64,000 bases of DNA from Paenarthrobacter sp. AR 02 (GCF_021538675.1 NZ_JAJUKH010000005.1:141560-205559), one strand, 5' to 3'; positions 17,044-26,175 are shown, counted from the stretch's first letter. Notes: a model not told the origin generated them from the sequence alone. Program-made: numbers and translations.

Positions 17044-19188
17044 TTAGGCGGGGGCTGAAGCAACTCCCGGAGCAAGGAAGCGCTTGCCGTTGACTCGCTC
17101 CGAGGCGCCAACGCGGTCCAGGTACGGGGTGATCCCGCCCAGGAACATCGGCCAACCTGCGCCCATGATCACGCAGAGGTCAATGTCCTCGGGGCCGGCG
17201 ACGACGCCTTCTGCCAGCATGAGCCCGATCTCTTCGGCCAAGGCGTCCTGGGTACGTCGCAGGACTTCTTCACCCGTGGACGGGGTGTTTCCAAAGGACA
17301 TGATTGCGAGGGTCTCGGCTGGGATGGAGGGGGTTCCATCGGGGCCAGTGACCCACAGGGACTTCACGCCGTTGTCGATGAGCTTCTGCAGGTTCTGCGA
17401 TACGGGGAATCGGTCGCCGAAGGCGGCATGCAGGGACTCCTGGACGTGCTGGGCCACTGGCAGGCCCACCATGGCGCTCAGGGTGAACGGTGACATGGGC
17501 AGGCCCATCGGCCGCAGCGCCGTGTCGGCCACCTCTGCCGGGGTTCCTTCGTCGAACGCTGCGATGACCTCGCCCATGAGGCGCAGGAGGATCCGGTTCA
17601 CCACGAAAGCGGCGGCATCCTTGACCAGGACAGCGGTCTTCTTCAGTCCCTTGGCGAGTTCGAAAGCAGTGGCCAGGACGGCGTCGTCGGTCTTGGGCGC
17701 CCGCACGATCTCCAGGAGCGGCATCACGGCCACGGGGTTGAAGAAGTGGAAGCCCACCAGGCGCTCAGGGTGCTTCAGGTCTTCGGCCATGGCGGTCACG
17801 GACAGAGAAGACGTGTTCGTGGCGAGGATGCACTCGGGGGAGACGATCTCCTCTACCTCGGCGAAGACCTGCTTCTTGATGTGGAGTTCTTCGAAGACGG
17901 CTTCAATGACGAAGTCGGCGTCGGCGAAGGCTTCCTTGGAAACGGAACCGGTCACCAGTGCCTTGGTCCTGTTGGCGGCGTCGGGCTTGATGCGCTTCTT
18001 GGCCAGCATCTTGTCCACCTCGGCGTGGACGTACGCCACGCCCTTGTCCACGCGGGCCTGGTCGATGTCGGTCATCACTACGGGCACCTTGAGCTGCCGG
18101 GCGAACAGCAATGCGAGTTGGCTGGCCATCAGTCCGGCGCCGACCACGCCGATCTTGGTTACAGGACGGGCGAGCTTACGGTCAGGGGCACCGGCAGGAC
18201 GCTTGGAGCGCTTCTGCACCAGATCCAGGAACGCGTACACCGTGGAACGGAACTCGTCGGTCTGCATGAGTCCGGCGAGTGTCTCACATTCGAGTGCGGC
18301 GGACTCGGCCTGCGTCATGGTGCGGTTGGCTTCCATGACATCCAGGACCTTGGCCGGCGCGGGGGAGGCATTGGAGGTCTTCGCCTCGACGAAGGCACGT
18401 CCTGCTGCGACCGACGCCGCCCACCGGGTGGCAACGCTTTCTTCGGTGGCGTCCACCGAGTTTTTCCGCTCAGGCGTGACCTCGCCGGAGATAACGCGCG
18501 CCGCCCATGCCAGCGACTGTTCAACGAAGTCGGCAGGTTCGAAGATCGCGTCGGCAACTCCGAGCTCGAAGGCCTGAGGTCCGGTGAGCGTCTTGTTGTT
18601 GCTCAGGGGGTTCTCGATCATCACCTTGACGGCGTTCTCCGGACCGATGAGGCGCGGGAGGATGTACACGCCGCCCCAGCCGGGGACCAGTCCGATGAAG
18701 GCCTCAGGAAGGGCAAGGGCACCAGCGCCGGTGGAGACTGTGCGGTAGGTGGACTGCAGTGCGATCTCGAGCCCGCCGCCCAAGGCGAGGCCGTTGATGA
18801 AGGCGAAGCTTGGAACGCCGAGGTCGGCGAGGGTGGCGTAGACGGCGTGGCCGAGCTGGGCCATCCATAGTCCATGCTCGCGCTCTTTCAGCGTCTTCAC
18901 AGCTGAAAGGTCCGCACCTGCCACCAGGAAGTATGGCTTGCCGGTTACGCCCACGCCCACGATTTCGCCCTTGGATGCCCGATCCTTGAGGCCGTCCAGG
19001 ACGCCGCCGAGCTCAACCAGCGTGTTGGGGCCCAAAGTGGTGGGCTTGGAGTGGTCCAACCCGTTGTCGAGGGTAATCAGGGCGAACTTTCCCACGCCGC
19101 CCGGGAGGTCGATGTCCTGGACGTAGGAATGTGTGACGACTTCGTCGGGGAAGAGGGCGGCGAGCTTCTGGAATTCGGCGGCGCTCAT
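17044..19188 (-). CDS. fadB: Fatty acid oxidation multifunctional protein: enoyl-CoA hydratase / 3-hydroxyacyl-CoA dehydrogenase
   Basis: The 714-residue protein has an N-terminal crotonase domain (about residues 20-230, with GVTGKPYFLVAGADLSAVK and ALGGGLEIALQ) and a C-terminal 3-hydroxyacyl-CoA dehydrogenase (from about 335: KIGVVGAGLMASQLA NAD loop, FHFFNPVAVMPLLEIV, VKDAAAFVVNRIL). Together they hydrate enoyl-CoA and oxidise the hydroxyacyl-CoA in beta-oxidation. The ATG at 19188 overlaps the thiolase stop (ATGA) and follows AGGAGCCGCAGC. The alanine in GAGLMASQLA replaces the more usual glycine, a minor deviation. Confidence 0.93.
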   Translation of the reverse strand: MSAAEFQKLAALFPDEVVTHSYVQDIDLPGGVGKFALITLDNGLDHSKPTTLGPNTLVELGGVLDGLKDRASKGEIVGVGVTGKPYFLVAGADLSAVKTLKEREHGLWMAQLGHAVYATLADLGVPSFAFINGLALGGGLEIALQSTYRTVSTGAGALALPEAFIGLVPGWGGVYILPRLIGPENAVKVMIENPLSNNKTLTGPQAFELGVADAIFEPADFVEQSLAWAARVISGEVTPERKNSVDATEESVATRWAASVAAGRAFVEAKTSNASPAPAKVLDVMEANRTMTQAESAALECETLAGLMQTDEFRSTVYAFLDLVQKRSKRPAGAPDRKLARPVTKIGVVGAGLMASQLALLFARQLKVPVVMTDIDQARVDKGVAYVHAEVDKMLAKKRIKPDAANRTKALVTGSVSKEAFADADFVIEAVFEELHIKKQVFAEVEEIVSPECILATNTSSLSVTAMAEDLKHPERLVGFHFFNPVAVMPLLEIVRAPKTDDAVLATAFELAKGLKKTAVLVKDAAAFVVNRILLRLMGEVIAAFDEGTPAEVADTALRPMGLPMSPFTLSAMVGLPVAQHVQESLHAAFGDRFPVSQNLQKLIDNGVKSLWVTGPDGTPSIPAETLAIMSFGNTPSTGEEVLRRTQDALAEEIGLMLAEGVVAGPEDIDLCVIMGAGWPMFLGGITPYLDRVGASERVNGKRFLAPGVASAPA

Positions 19189-20456
19189 GCTGCGGCTCCT
19201 TCGGTGGTGGCAGTGGTGGCCTGGTCGGTGGCAAAAGATTCGTACTCGGCGTGGTGCGGGTTTTCCCAAATCACGGTGGCACCCATGCCCAGTCCGATGC
19301 ACATGGTGGTGATGCCGTAGCGGACCGACGGGTCTTCCTCGAACTGGCGTGCGAGCTGGTTCATTAACCGAACGCCCGAGGAAGCCAGCGGATGGCCGAC
19401 GGCGATCGCGCCACCGTAGCGGTTGACCCGGGGATCGTCGTCGGCAATGCCGAAGTGGTCAAGGAAACTCAGGACCTGGACGGCGAACGCTTCGTTGATT
19501 TCGAACAATCCGATGTCCTCGATGCCGAGGCCGGCGTTCCGGAGTGCTTTCTCCGTTGCGGGAACCGGGCCGATGCCCATGACTTCAGGCTCGACGCCGG
19601 CAAAGGCGTAGGAGACGAGGCGCATCTTGACCGGGAGCCCCAGTTCTTCGGCAGCATCGGCCGAGGCGAGCACCGCGGCCGTGGCGCCGTCGTTGAGCCC
19701 TGCGGCGTTGCCTGCGGTGACGCGCCCATGCGCGCGGAATGGTGTGCGGAGCCCTGCAAGGTCCTCAACCGTGGTCCCGGGGCGCGGGGGCTCGTCGGTG
19801 GTGTGGAGGGCCCAGCCCTGTCCGGGTTTTATGGTCGCGACGGGTACCAGGTCGTGCTGGATTTGGCCGTTGGAGTAGGCGGCTGCCAGCTTCGCCTGGG
19901 ATCCGGCGGCGTAGGCGTCGGTCCGCTCCTTGGTAATGGCGGGGAAGCGGTCGTGCAGGTTCTCGGCAGTGTTTCCCATGTTCAGGGCCGCCGGGTCCAC
20001 GAGGCGCTCGGACATGAACCGCGGATTGGGGTCCGCTCCAGCCCCCATGGGGTGGTTTCCCATATGTTCGACGCCGCCTGCGATGACGACGTCGTAGGCA
20101 CCGAAGCCGATGCCACTCGCCGTCGTCGTGACTGCTGTCATGGCTCCCGCGCACATGCGGTCGATCGCGAAACCGGGAACTGTGCGGGGGAGTCCGGCCA
20201 GCAGGGCGGCAGTGCGGCCGATGGTAAGTCCCTGGTCCCCGGTCTGGGTGGTTGCCGCTATGGCGACCTCGTCCACACGGTCGGCGGGCAGTGACGGATT
20301 GCGCCGCATCAGTTCACGGATGCATTTCACCACGAGGTCATCGGCGCGGGTTCCTGCATAGATGCCCTTTTCCCCGGCCTTGCCGAAGGGGGTACGGACT
20401 CCGTCGACGAAAACGACGTCGCGGATGTTCCTCTGGGCGCTGCGTGCTGGACTCAT
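19185..20456 (-). CDS. fadA: Acetyl-CoA C-acyltransferase (3-ketoacyl-CoA thiolase)
   Basis: The 423-residue thiolase performs the last beta-oxidation step, cleaving 3-ketoacyl-CoA with CoA. The nucleophile is Cys102 (IDRMCAGAMTAV), His355 lies in AVGHPLASSG and the second catalytic Cys386 in TMCIGLGMGA. The ATG follows ACGAGGAG. It is the first gene of the fadAB pair, and its last bases overlap the fadB start, so the trifunctional activity is made stoichiometrically. It follows the RNase D gene with an intervening terminator. Confidence 0.95.
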   Translation of the reverse strand: MSPARSAQRNIRDVVFVDGVRTPFGKAGEKGIYAGTRADDLVVKCIRELMRRNPSLPADRVDEVAIAATTQTGDQGLTIGRTAALLAGLPRTVPGFAIDRMCAGAMTAVTTTASGIGFGAYDVVIAGGVEHMGNHPMGAGADPNPRFMSERLVDPAALNMGNTAENLHDRFPAITKERTDAYAAGSQAKLAAAYSNGQIQHDLVPVATIKPGQGWALHTTDEPPRPGTTVEDLAGLRTPFRAHGRVTAGNAAGLNDGATAAVLASADAAEELGLPVKMRLVSYAFAGVEPEVMGIGPVPATEKALRNAGLGIEDIGLFEINEAFAVQVLSFLDHFGIADDDPRVNRYGGAIAVGHPLASSGVRLMNQLARQFEEDPSVRYGITTMCIGLGMGATVIWENPHHAEYESFATDQATTATTEGAAA

Positions 20457-20573
20457 GTATTAACTCCTCGTTGAGACATGGCGCCGGAGCCCGCACTGCG
20501 GACATCCGGTTGGCATTGATGGCAATGTTACTCGTGGGTAACTTAGCTTGCAAGGCTGCTCGAAGCCCGGTGC

Positions 20574-20620
20574 GGGAAAACGAAAAGCCCGCCACCCGAA
20601 CCGTGGTTCGGGTGGCGGGC
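20574..20620 (-). terminator. Terminator of the RNase D-like gene
   Basis: A very strong stem (16 complementary bases, GCCCGCCACCCGAACC and its complement, arms 20587-20602 and 20605-20620) is followed on the minus strand by TTTTCGTTTT. Confidence 0.85.
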
Positions 20621-20635
20621 CTTTCAGCGGCATGT

Positions 20636-21961
20636 TCAGCTGGCTTCCTTGGGTTTTGATTCCTTGGCTGGAAGCGGATCCGGATTCAGGCACGCGGCGG
20701 TAAGGATCGGGGCCGTCAAGGAGATTTGCCACTCCCGCGCGCCAAGTGTCCGCAACTCAGAGGAGACCGATTCGAGTGAAACGTCCGCCGGTGGACGCCA
20801 GGTGATCCGGCGCAGGTAGTCGGGGGTCAGGAGGTTCTCGACAGGAAGATTGAGTTCCTCTGCCAGGGCCTGCAGCGCGGGCCGCGCGGTAGCCAAGCGT
20901 GCGGCCGCCTCGGGATCCCGGTCTACCCAAACCCTGGGGGGCGGGGGTGCGTTGGTAGGCAGGTGCAGGGGAGGGAGGTCCGTGAGGGTCCTGGCGGTGG
21001 TGATGCATCGCAGCCAGCGGGGTGCCTCGCGTTGGGCGGAGCGGCCATGGAATCCCTTGGTTGCAAGCAGTTGGGGGACTGTGGTGGGCATCGCCTTGGC
21101 GGCGGCCACGAGGGCGGAGTCGGGGATCAGCCGGCCGGGTGCGACGTCGCGCTTGCGGGCCAGCTGGTCGCGTTCCTGCCAGAGTTCACGGACTGCGGCC
21201 AGTTGGCGGCGGTCGCGGATCTGGTGAAGGCCGGAGGTCTTGCGCCAAGGGTCGACCCGCGGCGGGGAAATGCCTGCAGCGAGGATCCCGGCGAATTCCT
21301 GTTCGGCGTACTCGAGCTTGCCGTCCGCTTCGAGGAGTTCGATCAGTTCTTCGCGGAGTTCGGCGAGGACCTCGACGTCCAGGGCGGCGTATCGCAGCCA
21401 CGGTTCGGGCAAGGGGCGGGTGGACCAGTCAGCAGCGGAGTGCTCCTTGGCGAGGCCGAACCCGAGGAGTTGCTCGATCACTGCGGCGAGCCCGACGCGG
21501 GGGAGGCCTGCCAGGCGGGCAGCCAGTTCTGTGTCAAAAAGTTTGTCAGGCCACATGCCCAGCTCTGACAGGCAGGGCAGGTCCTGGGTTGCAGCGTGCA
21601 GGATCCATTCGACGCCCCGGAGGGCGTCGTTGATGATCGTCAGGTCGTCAAAGGGCTCGGGGTCGATCAGCCAGGTACCGGCGCCTTCACGCCGGATCTG
21701 GACCAGGAAGGCGCGCTGGCCGTAGCGGAAGCCTGAGGCGCGCTCCGCGTCCACTCCTGCCGGTCCAGTGCCCGCGGCGATTGCAGCGGCGCACCGCTCC
21801 AATCCCGCCGGGGTGTCGATAACCAGGGGCACGCCTTCGCGCGGGGTGTCAAGATCAATGATTTCGGGGACGTGGCTGTCGAAGCCGTCGACCTTGATGT
21901 GGGTGGTGGTTTCAGCAGCCGGATCGCCGGCTGTGGTGTTTTCCGGATTTTCAGGGGTCAT
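20636..21961 (-). CDS. rnd: RNase D-like 3'-5' exonuclease with HRDC domain
   Basis: The 441-residue protein has a DEDD exonuclease domain: exo I GVDAERASG (about residue 69), exo II HAATQDLPCL (about 158) and exo III YAALDVEVL (about 236). An HRDC domain follows at about 270-345 (RRQLAAVRELWQERDQLARKRD). It likely trims 3' ends of stable RNAs. The next gene upstream is DUF3000, 80 bp away, the same order as in mycobacteria where both lie near dxs. Whether it is a true RNase D is inferred from family. Confidence 0.88.
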   Translation of the reverse strand: MTPENPENTTAGDPAAETTTHIKVDGFDSHVPEIIDLDTPREGVPLVIDTPAGLERCAAAIAAGTGPAGVDAERASGFRYGQRAFLVQIRREGAGTWLIDPEPFDDLTIINDALRGVEWILHAATQDLPCLSELGMWPDKLFDTELAARLAGLPRVGLAAVIEQLLGFGLAKEHSAADWSTRPLPEPWLRYAALDVEVLAELREELIELLEADGKLEYAEQEFAGILAAGISPPRVDPWRKTSGLHQIRDRRQLAAVRELWQERDQLARKRDVAPGRLIPDSALVAAAKAMPTTVPQLLATKGFHGRSAQREAPRWLRCITTARTLTDLPPLHLPTNAPPPPRVWVDRDPEAAARLATARPALQALAEELNLPVENLLTPDYLRRITWRPPADVSLESVSSELRTLGAREWQISLTAPILTAACLNPDPLPAKESKPKEAS

Positions 21962-22041
21962 GGTGGCTTAAGCTTACCGATTCCCGTCACAACGGTATGC
22001 TTCGCGGGCGCCGGTGAGGTGGCCAGTGGAATGTTCCGGGG

Positions 22042-22698
22042 TCAATTGAGCCTCCTGTTGGGTAGTCCGGTAACCCCTGGGGGCAGGGGCGGCAGTCCCG
22101 CGAAGGTGCAGACCATGTCGGACCAGGCTTCCAGATGGGCCTGGACGTCGGCGCTGGCCGGCGTCCAGGAGGCGCGGAGTTCGATGTCGATGGTGTCCGG
22201 TCGTTCTGCCAGGGTGCCAAAGCTCTCGGAAAGAATCCTGGTGGCCGTGCCTCCGGCCGCACGATGGGGAGCCGCATGGTTCTCGAGCGCATCCACCAGC
22301 CACGTCCACGCTACGGAGCCCAGCATGGCATCATTGCCCATTTCGGCGTCCATTTGGGCCCGGATGTATGTGACAATGCGGAACTCGCCCTCCCACACTG
22401 CGGATCCGTCGGGGTCGTGCAGGAGGATGAAGCGGCCCGTGGCGAGCTCGTCGTCGTCGTCCGTGGACGGACTGTTGGCGTGGCTTTGGGCGAAGGCTTT
22501 GGCGGCTGGCCCGTGGACTGGAACCTGCCGGGTGGCTGCGGTGGGACTGAACACTTCCGCGCCCAAGGCCACGGCATAGGGCGCCAGCCGGGCCGGGGCA
22601 GGGATCTCCTCAAGCCGCAATTCGCTGCGGCATTGTGCTTTGCGTAGCGTTCCCAGGGCGAAGAGAAAATCCGCGGGAACCTGTGCGAGGGCGTTCAC
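22042..22698 (-). CDS. DUF3000 family protein
   Basis: The 218-residue soluble protein matches DUF3000: an N-terminal FLFALGTLRKAQCRSELRLEE stretch, a Glu/Asp-rich linker near residue 75, WEGEFRIVTYIRAQMDAEMG, then AWTWLVDALENHAAPHRAAGGTATRI and a C-terminal ELRASWTP block. The start is GTG 22698; a TAATCT -10 box is 6 nt upstream, and a GAGG run sits too close to be a clear ribosome site. Function is unknown; its position next to the RNase D gene is conserved in actinobacteria. Confidence 0.82.
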   Translation of the reverse strand: MNALAQVPADFLFALGTLRKAQCRSELRLEEIPAPARLAPYAVALGAEVFSPTAATRQVPVHGPAAKAFAQSHANSPSTDDDDELATGRFILLHDPDGSAVWEGEFRIVTYIRAQMDAEMGNDAMLGSVAWTWLVDALENHAAPHRAAGGTATRILSESFGTLAERPDTIDIELRASWTPASADVQAHLEAWSDMVCTFAGLPPLPPGVTGLPNRRLN

Positions 22699-22712
22699 CC
22701 TCGCAGATTATG
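22699..22712 (-). promoter_or_regulatory. -10 element of leaderless DUF3000 gene
   Basis: Reading the minus strand, CATAATCT ends 6 nt before the GTG start. The element begins only 3 bp after the terminator hairpin of the upstream operon, so the -35 region must lie inside that hairpin. Confidence 0.45.
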
Positions 22713-22714
22713 CG

Positions 22715-22752
22715 TTCGGGGCGGCGATTCTGTGCAGGCTCGCCGCCCCGAA
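22715..22752 (-). terminator. Terminator of DUF6421-SDR-aldolase unit
   Basis: TTCGGGGCGGCGA pairs perfectly (13 bp) with TCGCCGCCCCGAA over a 12-nt loop, 10 bp after the threonine-aldolase stop. No T-run follows because the next gene's -10 box is there. Confidence 0.65.
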
Positions 22753-22761
22753 GCGCAAGGG

Positions 22762-23874
22762 TTACTTGGACCCAAGCTCGCGCCGGATCCCTTCAACGAA
22801 GGCATCGATGTCCTCTGGCGTGGTGTCGAAGGAGCACATCCACCGGACCTCGCGCCGGGCGGCGTCCCAGTCATAAAACGCGAATGACTTCCGAAGCCGG
22901 TCGGCTACGCCCTCGGGGAGGATAGCGAAGACCCCGTTGGACTGCGTCGCCTGGGTAGGTTCAACGCCGTCGATCTCTTCCACGGCGGCGCGGAGGCGGG
23001 CCGCCATGGCATTGGCGTGTTCAGCGGAGCGCAGCCAGAGTCCATCTTCGAGCAAGGCGATGAACTGGGCGGAGATGAACCGCATCTTGGATGCGAGTTG
23101 CATGTTCATCTTGCGCAGGAACTTCAGGCCGTCCGCTGCCTCGGGGTTCAAAGCCACCACGACCTCACCGAAGAGCAGCCCGTTCTTGGTGCCGCCAAAG
23201 GAGAGGATGTCCACGCCGGCGTCGCGGGTGAATGCGCGCAGGGGCACCCCAAGGTGGGCCGCTGCGTTGGCCAGCCGGGCTCCATCCATATGCAATTTCA
23301 TGCCCTTGGAGTGGGCGTGGTCGGCAATGGCGCGTACTTCCTCGGGCGTGTAGCAGGTGCCCAGCTCAGTGGTTTGGGTGATGGAGACGACCAGGGGCTG
23401 GGCGCGGTGCTCATCGCCCCAGCCCCATGCTTCGCGGTCAATCAGCTCAGGAGTGAGCTTGCCGTCGTCCGTAGGCACCTGGAGGAGCTTGATTCCACCG
23501 ATGCGCTCCGGCGCCCCATTCTCATCCATGTTGATGTGCGCGGTGGATGCACAGATAACAGCGCCCCACCGTGGGAGCAGGGACTGCAGGGACAGGACGT
23601 TGGCGCCCGTGCCGTTGAAGACGGGGAAGCTCTCGATACCAGGCCCGAACTGCTGCTCCAGGACCTCCTGGAGCCTGGCCGTGTACACGTCCTCGCCGTA
23701 GGAAACCTGGTGTCCGCCATTGGCGGCGGCCAAGGCAGCAAGAATTTCGGGGTGCACGCCGGAATAGTTATCCGATGCAAATCCACGGACCGCCGGATCG
23801 TGCAGTTGTACCGGCCCGGCCGTGCCGGGCGCGCTGAGGATTGCCTCTGTTGTGCTTGTCACTGGTTCGTTCAC
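22762..23874 (-). CDS. ltaE: Threonine aldolase family PLP enzyme
   Basis: The 370-residue fold-type I PLP enzyme resembles low-specificity L-threonine aldolases, which cleave beta-hydroxy amino acids to glycine and an aldehyde. Visible are the phosphate-binding NGTGAN (87-92), HMDGAR with Asp197 and the PLP lysine Lys230 in SFGGTKNG. GTG 23874 is the start I favour because it gives the full N-terminus; it lies 10 bp after the SDR stop. The N-terminal 28 residues precede the usual family start. Grouping with an SDR and DUF6421 suggests a dedicated substrate rather than general threonine catabolism; that is inference. Confidence 0.88.
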   Translation of the reverse strand: MNEPVTSTTEAILSAPGTAGPVQLHDPAVRGFASDNYSGVHPEILAALAAANGGHQVSYGEDVYTARLQEVLEQQFGPGIESFPVFNGTGANVLSLQSLLPRWGAVICASTAHINMDENGAPERIGGIKLLQVPTDDGKLTPELIDREAWGWGDEHRAQPLVVSITQTTELGTCYTPEEVRAIADHAHSKGMKLHMDGARLANAAAHLGVPLRAFTRDAGVDILSFGGTKNGLLFGEVVVALNPEAADGLKFLRKMNMQLASKMRFISAQFIALLEDGLWLRSAEHANAMAARLRAAVEEIDGVEPTQATQSNGVFAILPEGVADRLRKSFAFYDWDAARREVRWMCSFDTTPEDIDAFVEGIRRELGSK

Positions 23875-23884
23875 GCTTTCAAGT

Positions 23885-24613
23885 CTATTTGGCCAGCAGG
23901 ATGCGCTGGCCGTTCAGTTCGCTGGCGGCTTGTTCAAAAAGGCCGACGGCGGCAGCAGCCAGGTCTTCGACGTCCGTGTACCCGGGGAATCGCCGTTCGG
24001 GATGCGCCTCCCGCATGCCGGCGTCGACGAGGGCCTTCACCACGAAGACCACCGCGGCGCTGTGCTGCTCGGTGGGAGCGTCCTTGGTGCCCGACTGTTC
24101 GCGGCGGAATCCATCGGCTACCGCCAGGGTCCAGGCTTCCGCTGCAGCTTTCGCGGCAGCGTAGCTGGCGGCTGAAGCGGTTGGGGCCGAGGCGCTTGTG
24201 GATGACACCATTGCAAGCCGTCCGTGCGCAGATGCTTCGAGTTGGCCGTAGAAGACCCTGGAGACGTTGCGCAGGGTCGTGACGGCATTGCGTTCCATCG
24301 TGTCCCAGTCGTCGTCGCTTTGATCCTCGATACCCTTTGCGCCGCGCCAACCGCCGACGAGGTGGATCACTCCGTCGACGCCCCCAATGTGCAGCTTTTC
24401 GATATCGGAGTTCAGTTCGCGAACCGCCTCAAGGCTGGCGAGGTCGCACACCAAGGGGGTGACGTCCTGGCCGGTTTCAGCCGCGGCGGCCTTGATGCGG
24501 GCTTCATCCGATCCCACCGTGATGACACGGTGCCCTGCTGCAGCCAGCGCACGGGCGGCGGCAACGCCCGAAGCGCTGCTGCCGCCCGTCACCAAAATGG
24601 TCAATGCGGTCAT
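23885..24613 (-). CDS. SDR-family NAD(P)-dependent oxidoreductase
   Basis: The 242-residue protein is a classical short-chain dehydrogenase: a dinucleotide loop TGGSSASGVA at residues 9-18, NAVT at the catalytic Asn region, Ser in SSTSASAP, and the YAAAK catalytic pair near residue 150. Its ATG overlaps the DUF6421 stop, so the two are cotranslated. The substrate is unknown. Being between DUF6421 and a threonine-aldolase-like gene, it may act on a carbonyl or hydroxy compound of the same small pathway. Confidence 0.87.
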   Translation of the reverse strand: MTALTILVTGGSSASGVAAARALAAAGHRVITVGSDEARIKAAAAETGQDVTPLVCDLASLEAVRELNSDIEKLHIGGVDGVIHLVGGWRGAKGIEDQSDDDWDTMERNAVTTLRNVSRVFYGQLEASAHGRLAMVSSTSASAPTASAASYAAAKAAAEAWTLAVADGFRREQSGTKDAPTEQHSAAVVFVVKALVDAGMREAHPERRFPGYTDVEDLAAAAVGLFEQAASELNGQRILLAK

Positions 24614-25980
24614 CAGGCCGCCGTCGAACCGGTGATGCCGGTGGTGGATTCGATCACGGGGCGCATTTTCTTCTCCAGTGCTTCGTAGAACATGGACAGC
24701 GGGAATTCATCGTCCAGGACCTGGTCCGTGAGGCCACGCGGCGGTCCATCCAGGGGAAGGGCGTCCGGGCCCTTCGTCCAAACGGACGCCGGGTGCGGGG
24801 TCACGGTGCTCGAAATGAGCTCGTAAGCGGCCAGCCAGTGCGCTGCCTTGGGACGGTCAATGGAACGCCAGTATAGTTCCTCGATCTGTGCGCCAAGCTC
24901 CACTACGACGGCGGCTGCTTCGTCCCAGTCAATGCTGAGCTTGCTGTCCGTCCAGTGCAGGACCCGGTGCTGGTGCATCCAGGCAAACAGGAGCTGGCCG
25001 CCGAGTCCGTCGTAATTGCGTACACGGCTGCCGGTGATGGCGAAGCGGAAGATCCGGTCGAAAATCACGGCGTACTGGACAAGCTTTGCGTGCTTGCGGG
25101 CATCGGGATCGGCGGTCTCGTCCTTTTCGATGCGGACGGATTCCCGGAAAGCGGTGAGGTCGCAGCGCAGTTCCTCGAGCGAGTAGAGGAAGAAAGGCAT
25201 CCGCTGCTTGATCATGAACGGGTCGAAGGGCAGGTCGCCGCGCATGTGCGTGCGGTCGTGGATCAGGTCCCACATCACGAACGTCCGCTGGGTGAGCTCC
25301 TGGTCGGAGATCAGCTGGGCTGCGTCAGCCGGCAATTCCAGGGACGTGGTCTCGGCAGCGGCTTTGAGCACGCGGCGGAAGCGGGCGGCCTCGCGGTCGG
25401 CGAAAATGGCCCCCCATGTGAAGGTGGGCGTCTCGCGGACGGCGACGGTCTCGGGGAAGAGGACCGCCGAGTTGGTGTCGTAGCCCGGGGTGAAGTCCAC
25501 GAAGCGGATGGGGACGAAGAGCTTGTTCGAGTAGTCGCCTGCTTCCAGGCCACCAATGAACTCCGGCCAAATGACCTCGATCAGGACTGCTTCGACCAGC
25601 CGGTTGGTGCTGCCGTTCTGCGTGTACATGGGGAAGACCACCAGGTGCTGCAGGCCGTCAACGCGCTGCTCCTGCGGCTGGAAGGCCTGGAGTGAGTCCA
25701 GGAAGTCCGGTACGCCGAAGCCTTCGGCTGCCCACCGGCCGAAGTCTTCGACCAGCAGTTGGAGGTATCGGGCGTCATGGGGAAAGTGTGGGGCCAGTGC
25801 GGTGATGGCCTCCGAGATCGTGGCTATGAGGCGGCCGGCTTCGCCGTGGGCTGCAGGATCGGCAATGGAGCCGTCCTGTTCCTGGTGCGCCTGCAGGGCG
25901 GTGGCCGCAGTCTTGAGTGAAGTCCACTCGGCGTTGTCGGCGGTGACACGCGGGAGGGTGGGGGTGGCGGTAATCGTCAT
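24613..25980 (-). CDS. DUF6421 family protein
   Basis: A 455-residue soluble protein of a family I know only as DUF6421. The most conserved-looking stretch is WDLIHDRTHMRGDLPFDPFM, where His241 and His245 form HxxxH, followed by EELRCDL (Glu269-Glu270) 24 residues later. Two His plus a downstream Glu is a common zinc-site arrangement, so a metallohydrolase is conceivable, but this is inference. A GAAAGGG ribosome site precedes the ATG. It is the first gene of a three-gene unit with an SDR and a threonine-aldolase-like enzyme, and the upstream region is unusually AT-rich. Confidence 0.75.
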   Translation of the reverse strand: MTITATPTLPRVTADNAEWTSLKTAATALQAHQEQDGSIADPAAHGEAGRLIATISEAITALAPHFPHDARYLQLLVEDFGRWAAEGFGVPDFLDSLQAFQPQEQRVDGLQHLVVFPMYTQNGSTNRLVEAVLIEVIWPEFIGGLEAGDYSNKLFVPIRFVDFTPGYDTNSAVLFPETVAVRETPTFTWGAIFADREAARFRRVLKAAAETTSLELPADAAQLISDQELTQRTFVMWDLIHDRTHMRGDLPFDPFMIKQRMPFFLYSLEELRCDLTAFRESVRIEKDETADPDARKHAKLVQYAVIFDRIFRFAITGSRVRNYDGLGGQLLFAWMHQHRVLHWTDSKLSIDWDEAAAVVVELGAQIEELYWRSIDRPKAAHWLAAYELISSTVTPHPASVWTKGPDALPLDGPPRGLTDQVLDDEFPLSMFYEALEKKMRPVIESTTGITGSTAA

Positions 25981-26143
25981 GGAACTCGGCCCTTTCGAAG
26001 TAGTAATTGCTTCTGGGCCGAGCGTAGCAAGCGAAAAGTATTGCTAATTCAAAAATAGGCTGAGCGTAAGAAACTCTTGGTCATGGCATCAGTGAAAGGC
26101 ATTTGAGGTCAAGGACACAACAGTTGAAGCCGGCCAGTGAAGT

Positions 26144-26175
26144 TCCGGACGGACCGCCGCGGCGATCCGTCCGGA
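26144..26175 (-). terminator. Hairpin after msrB
   Basis: TCCGGACGGA and TCCGTCCGGA form a perfect 10-bp stem over a 12-nt loop just beyond the msrB stop. There is no strong T-tract. Confidence 0.5.
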
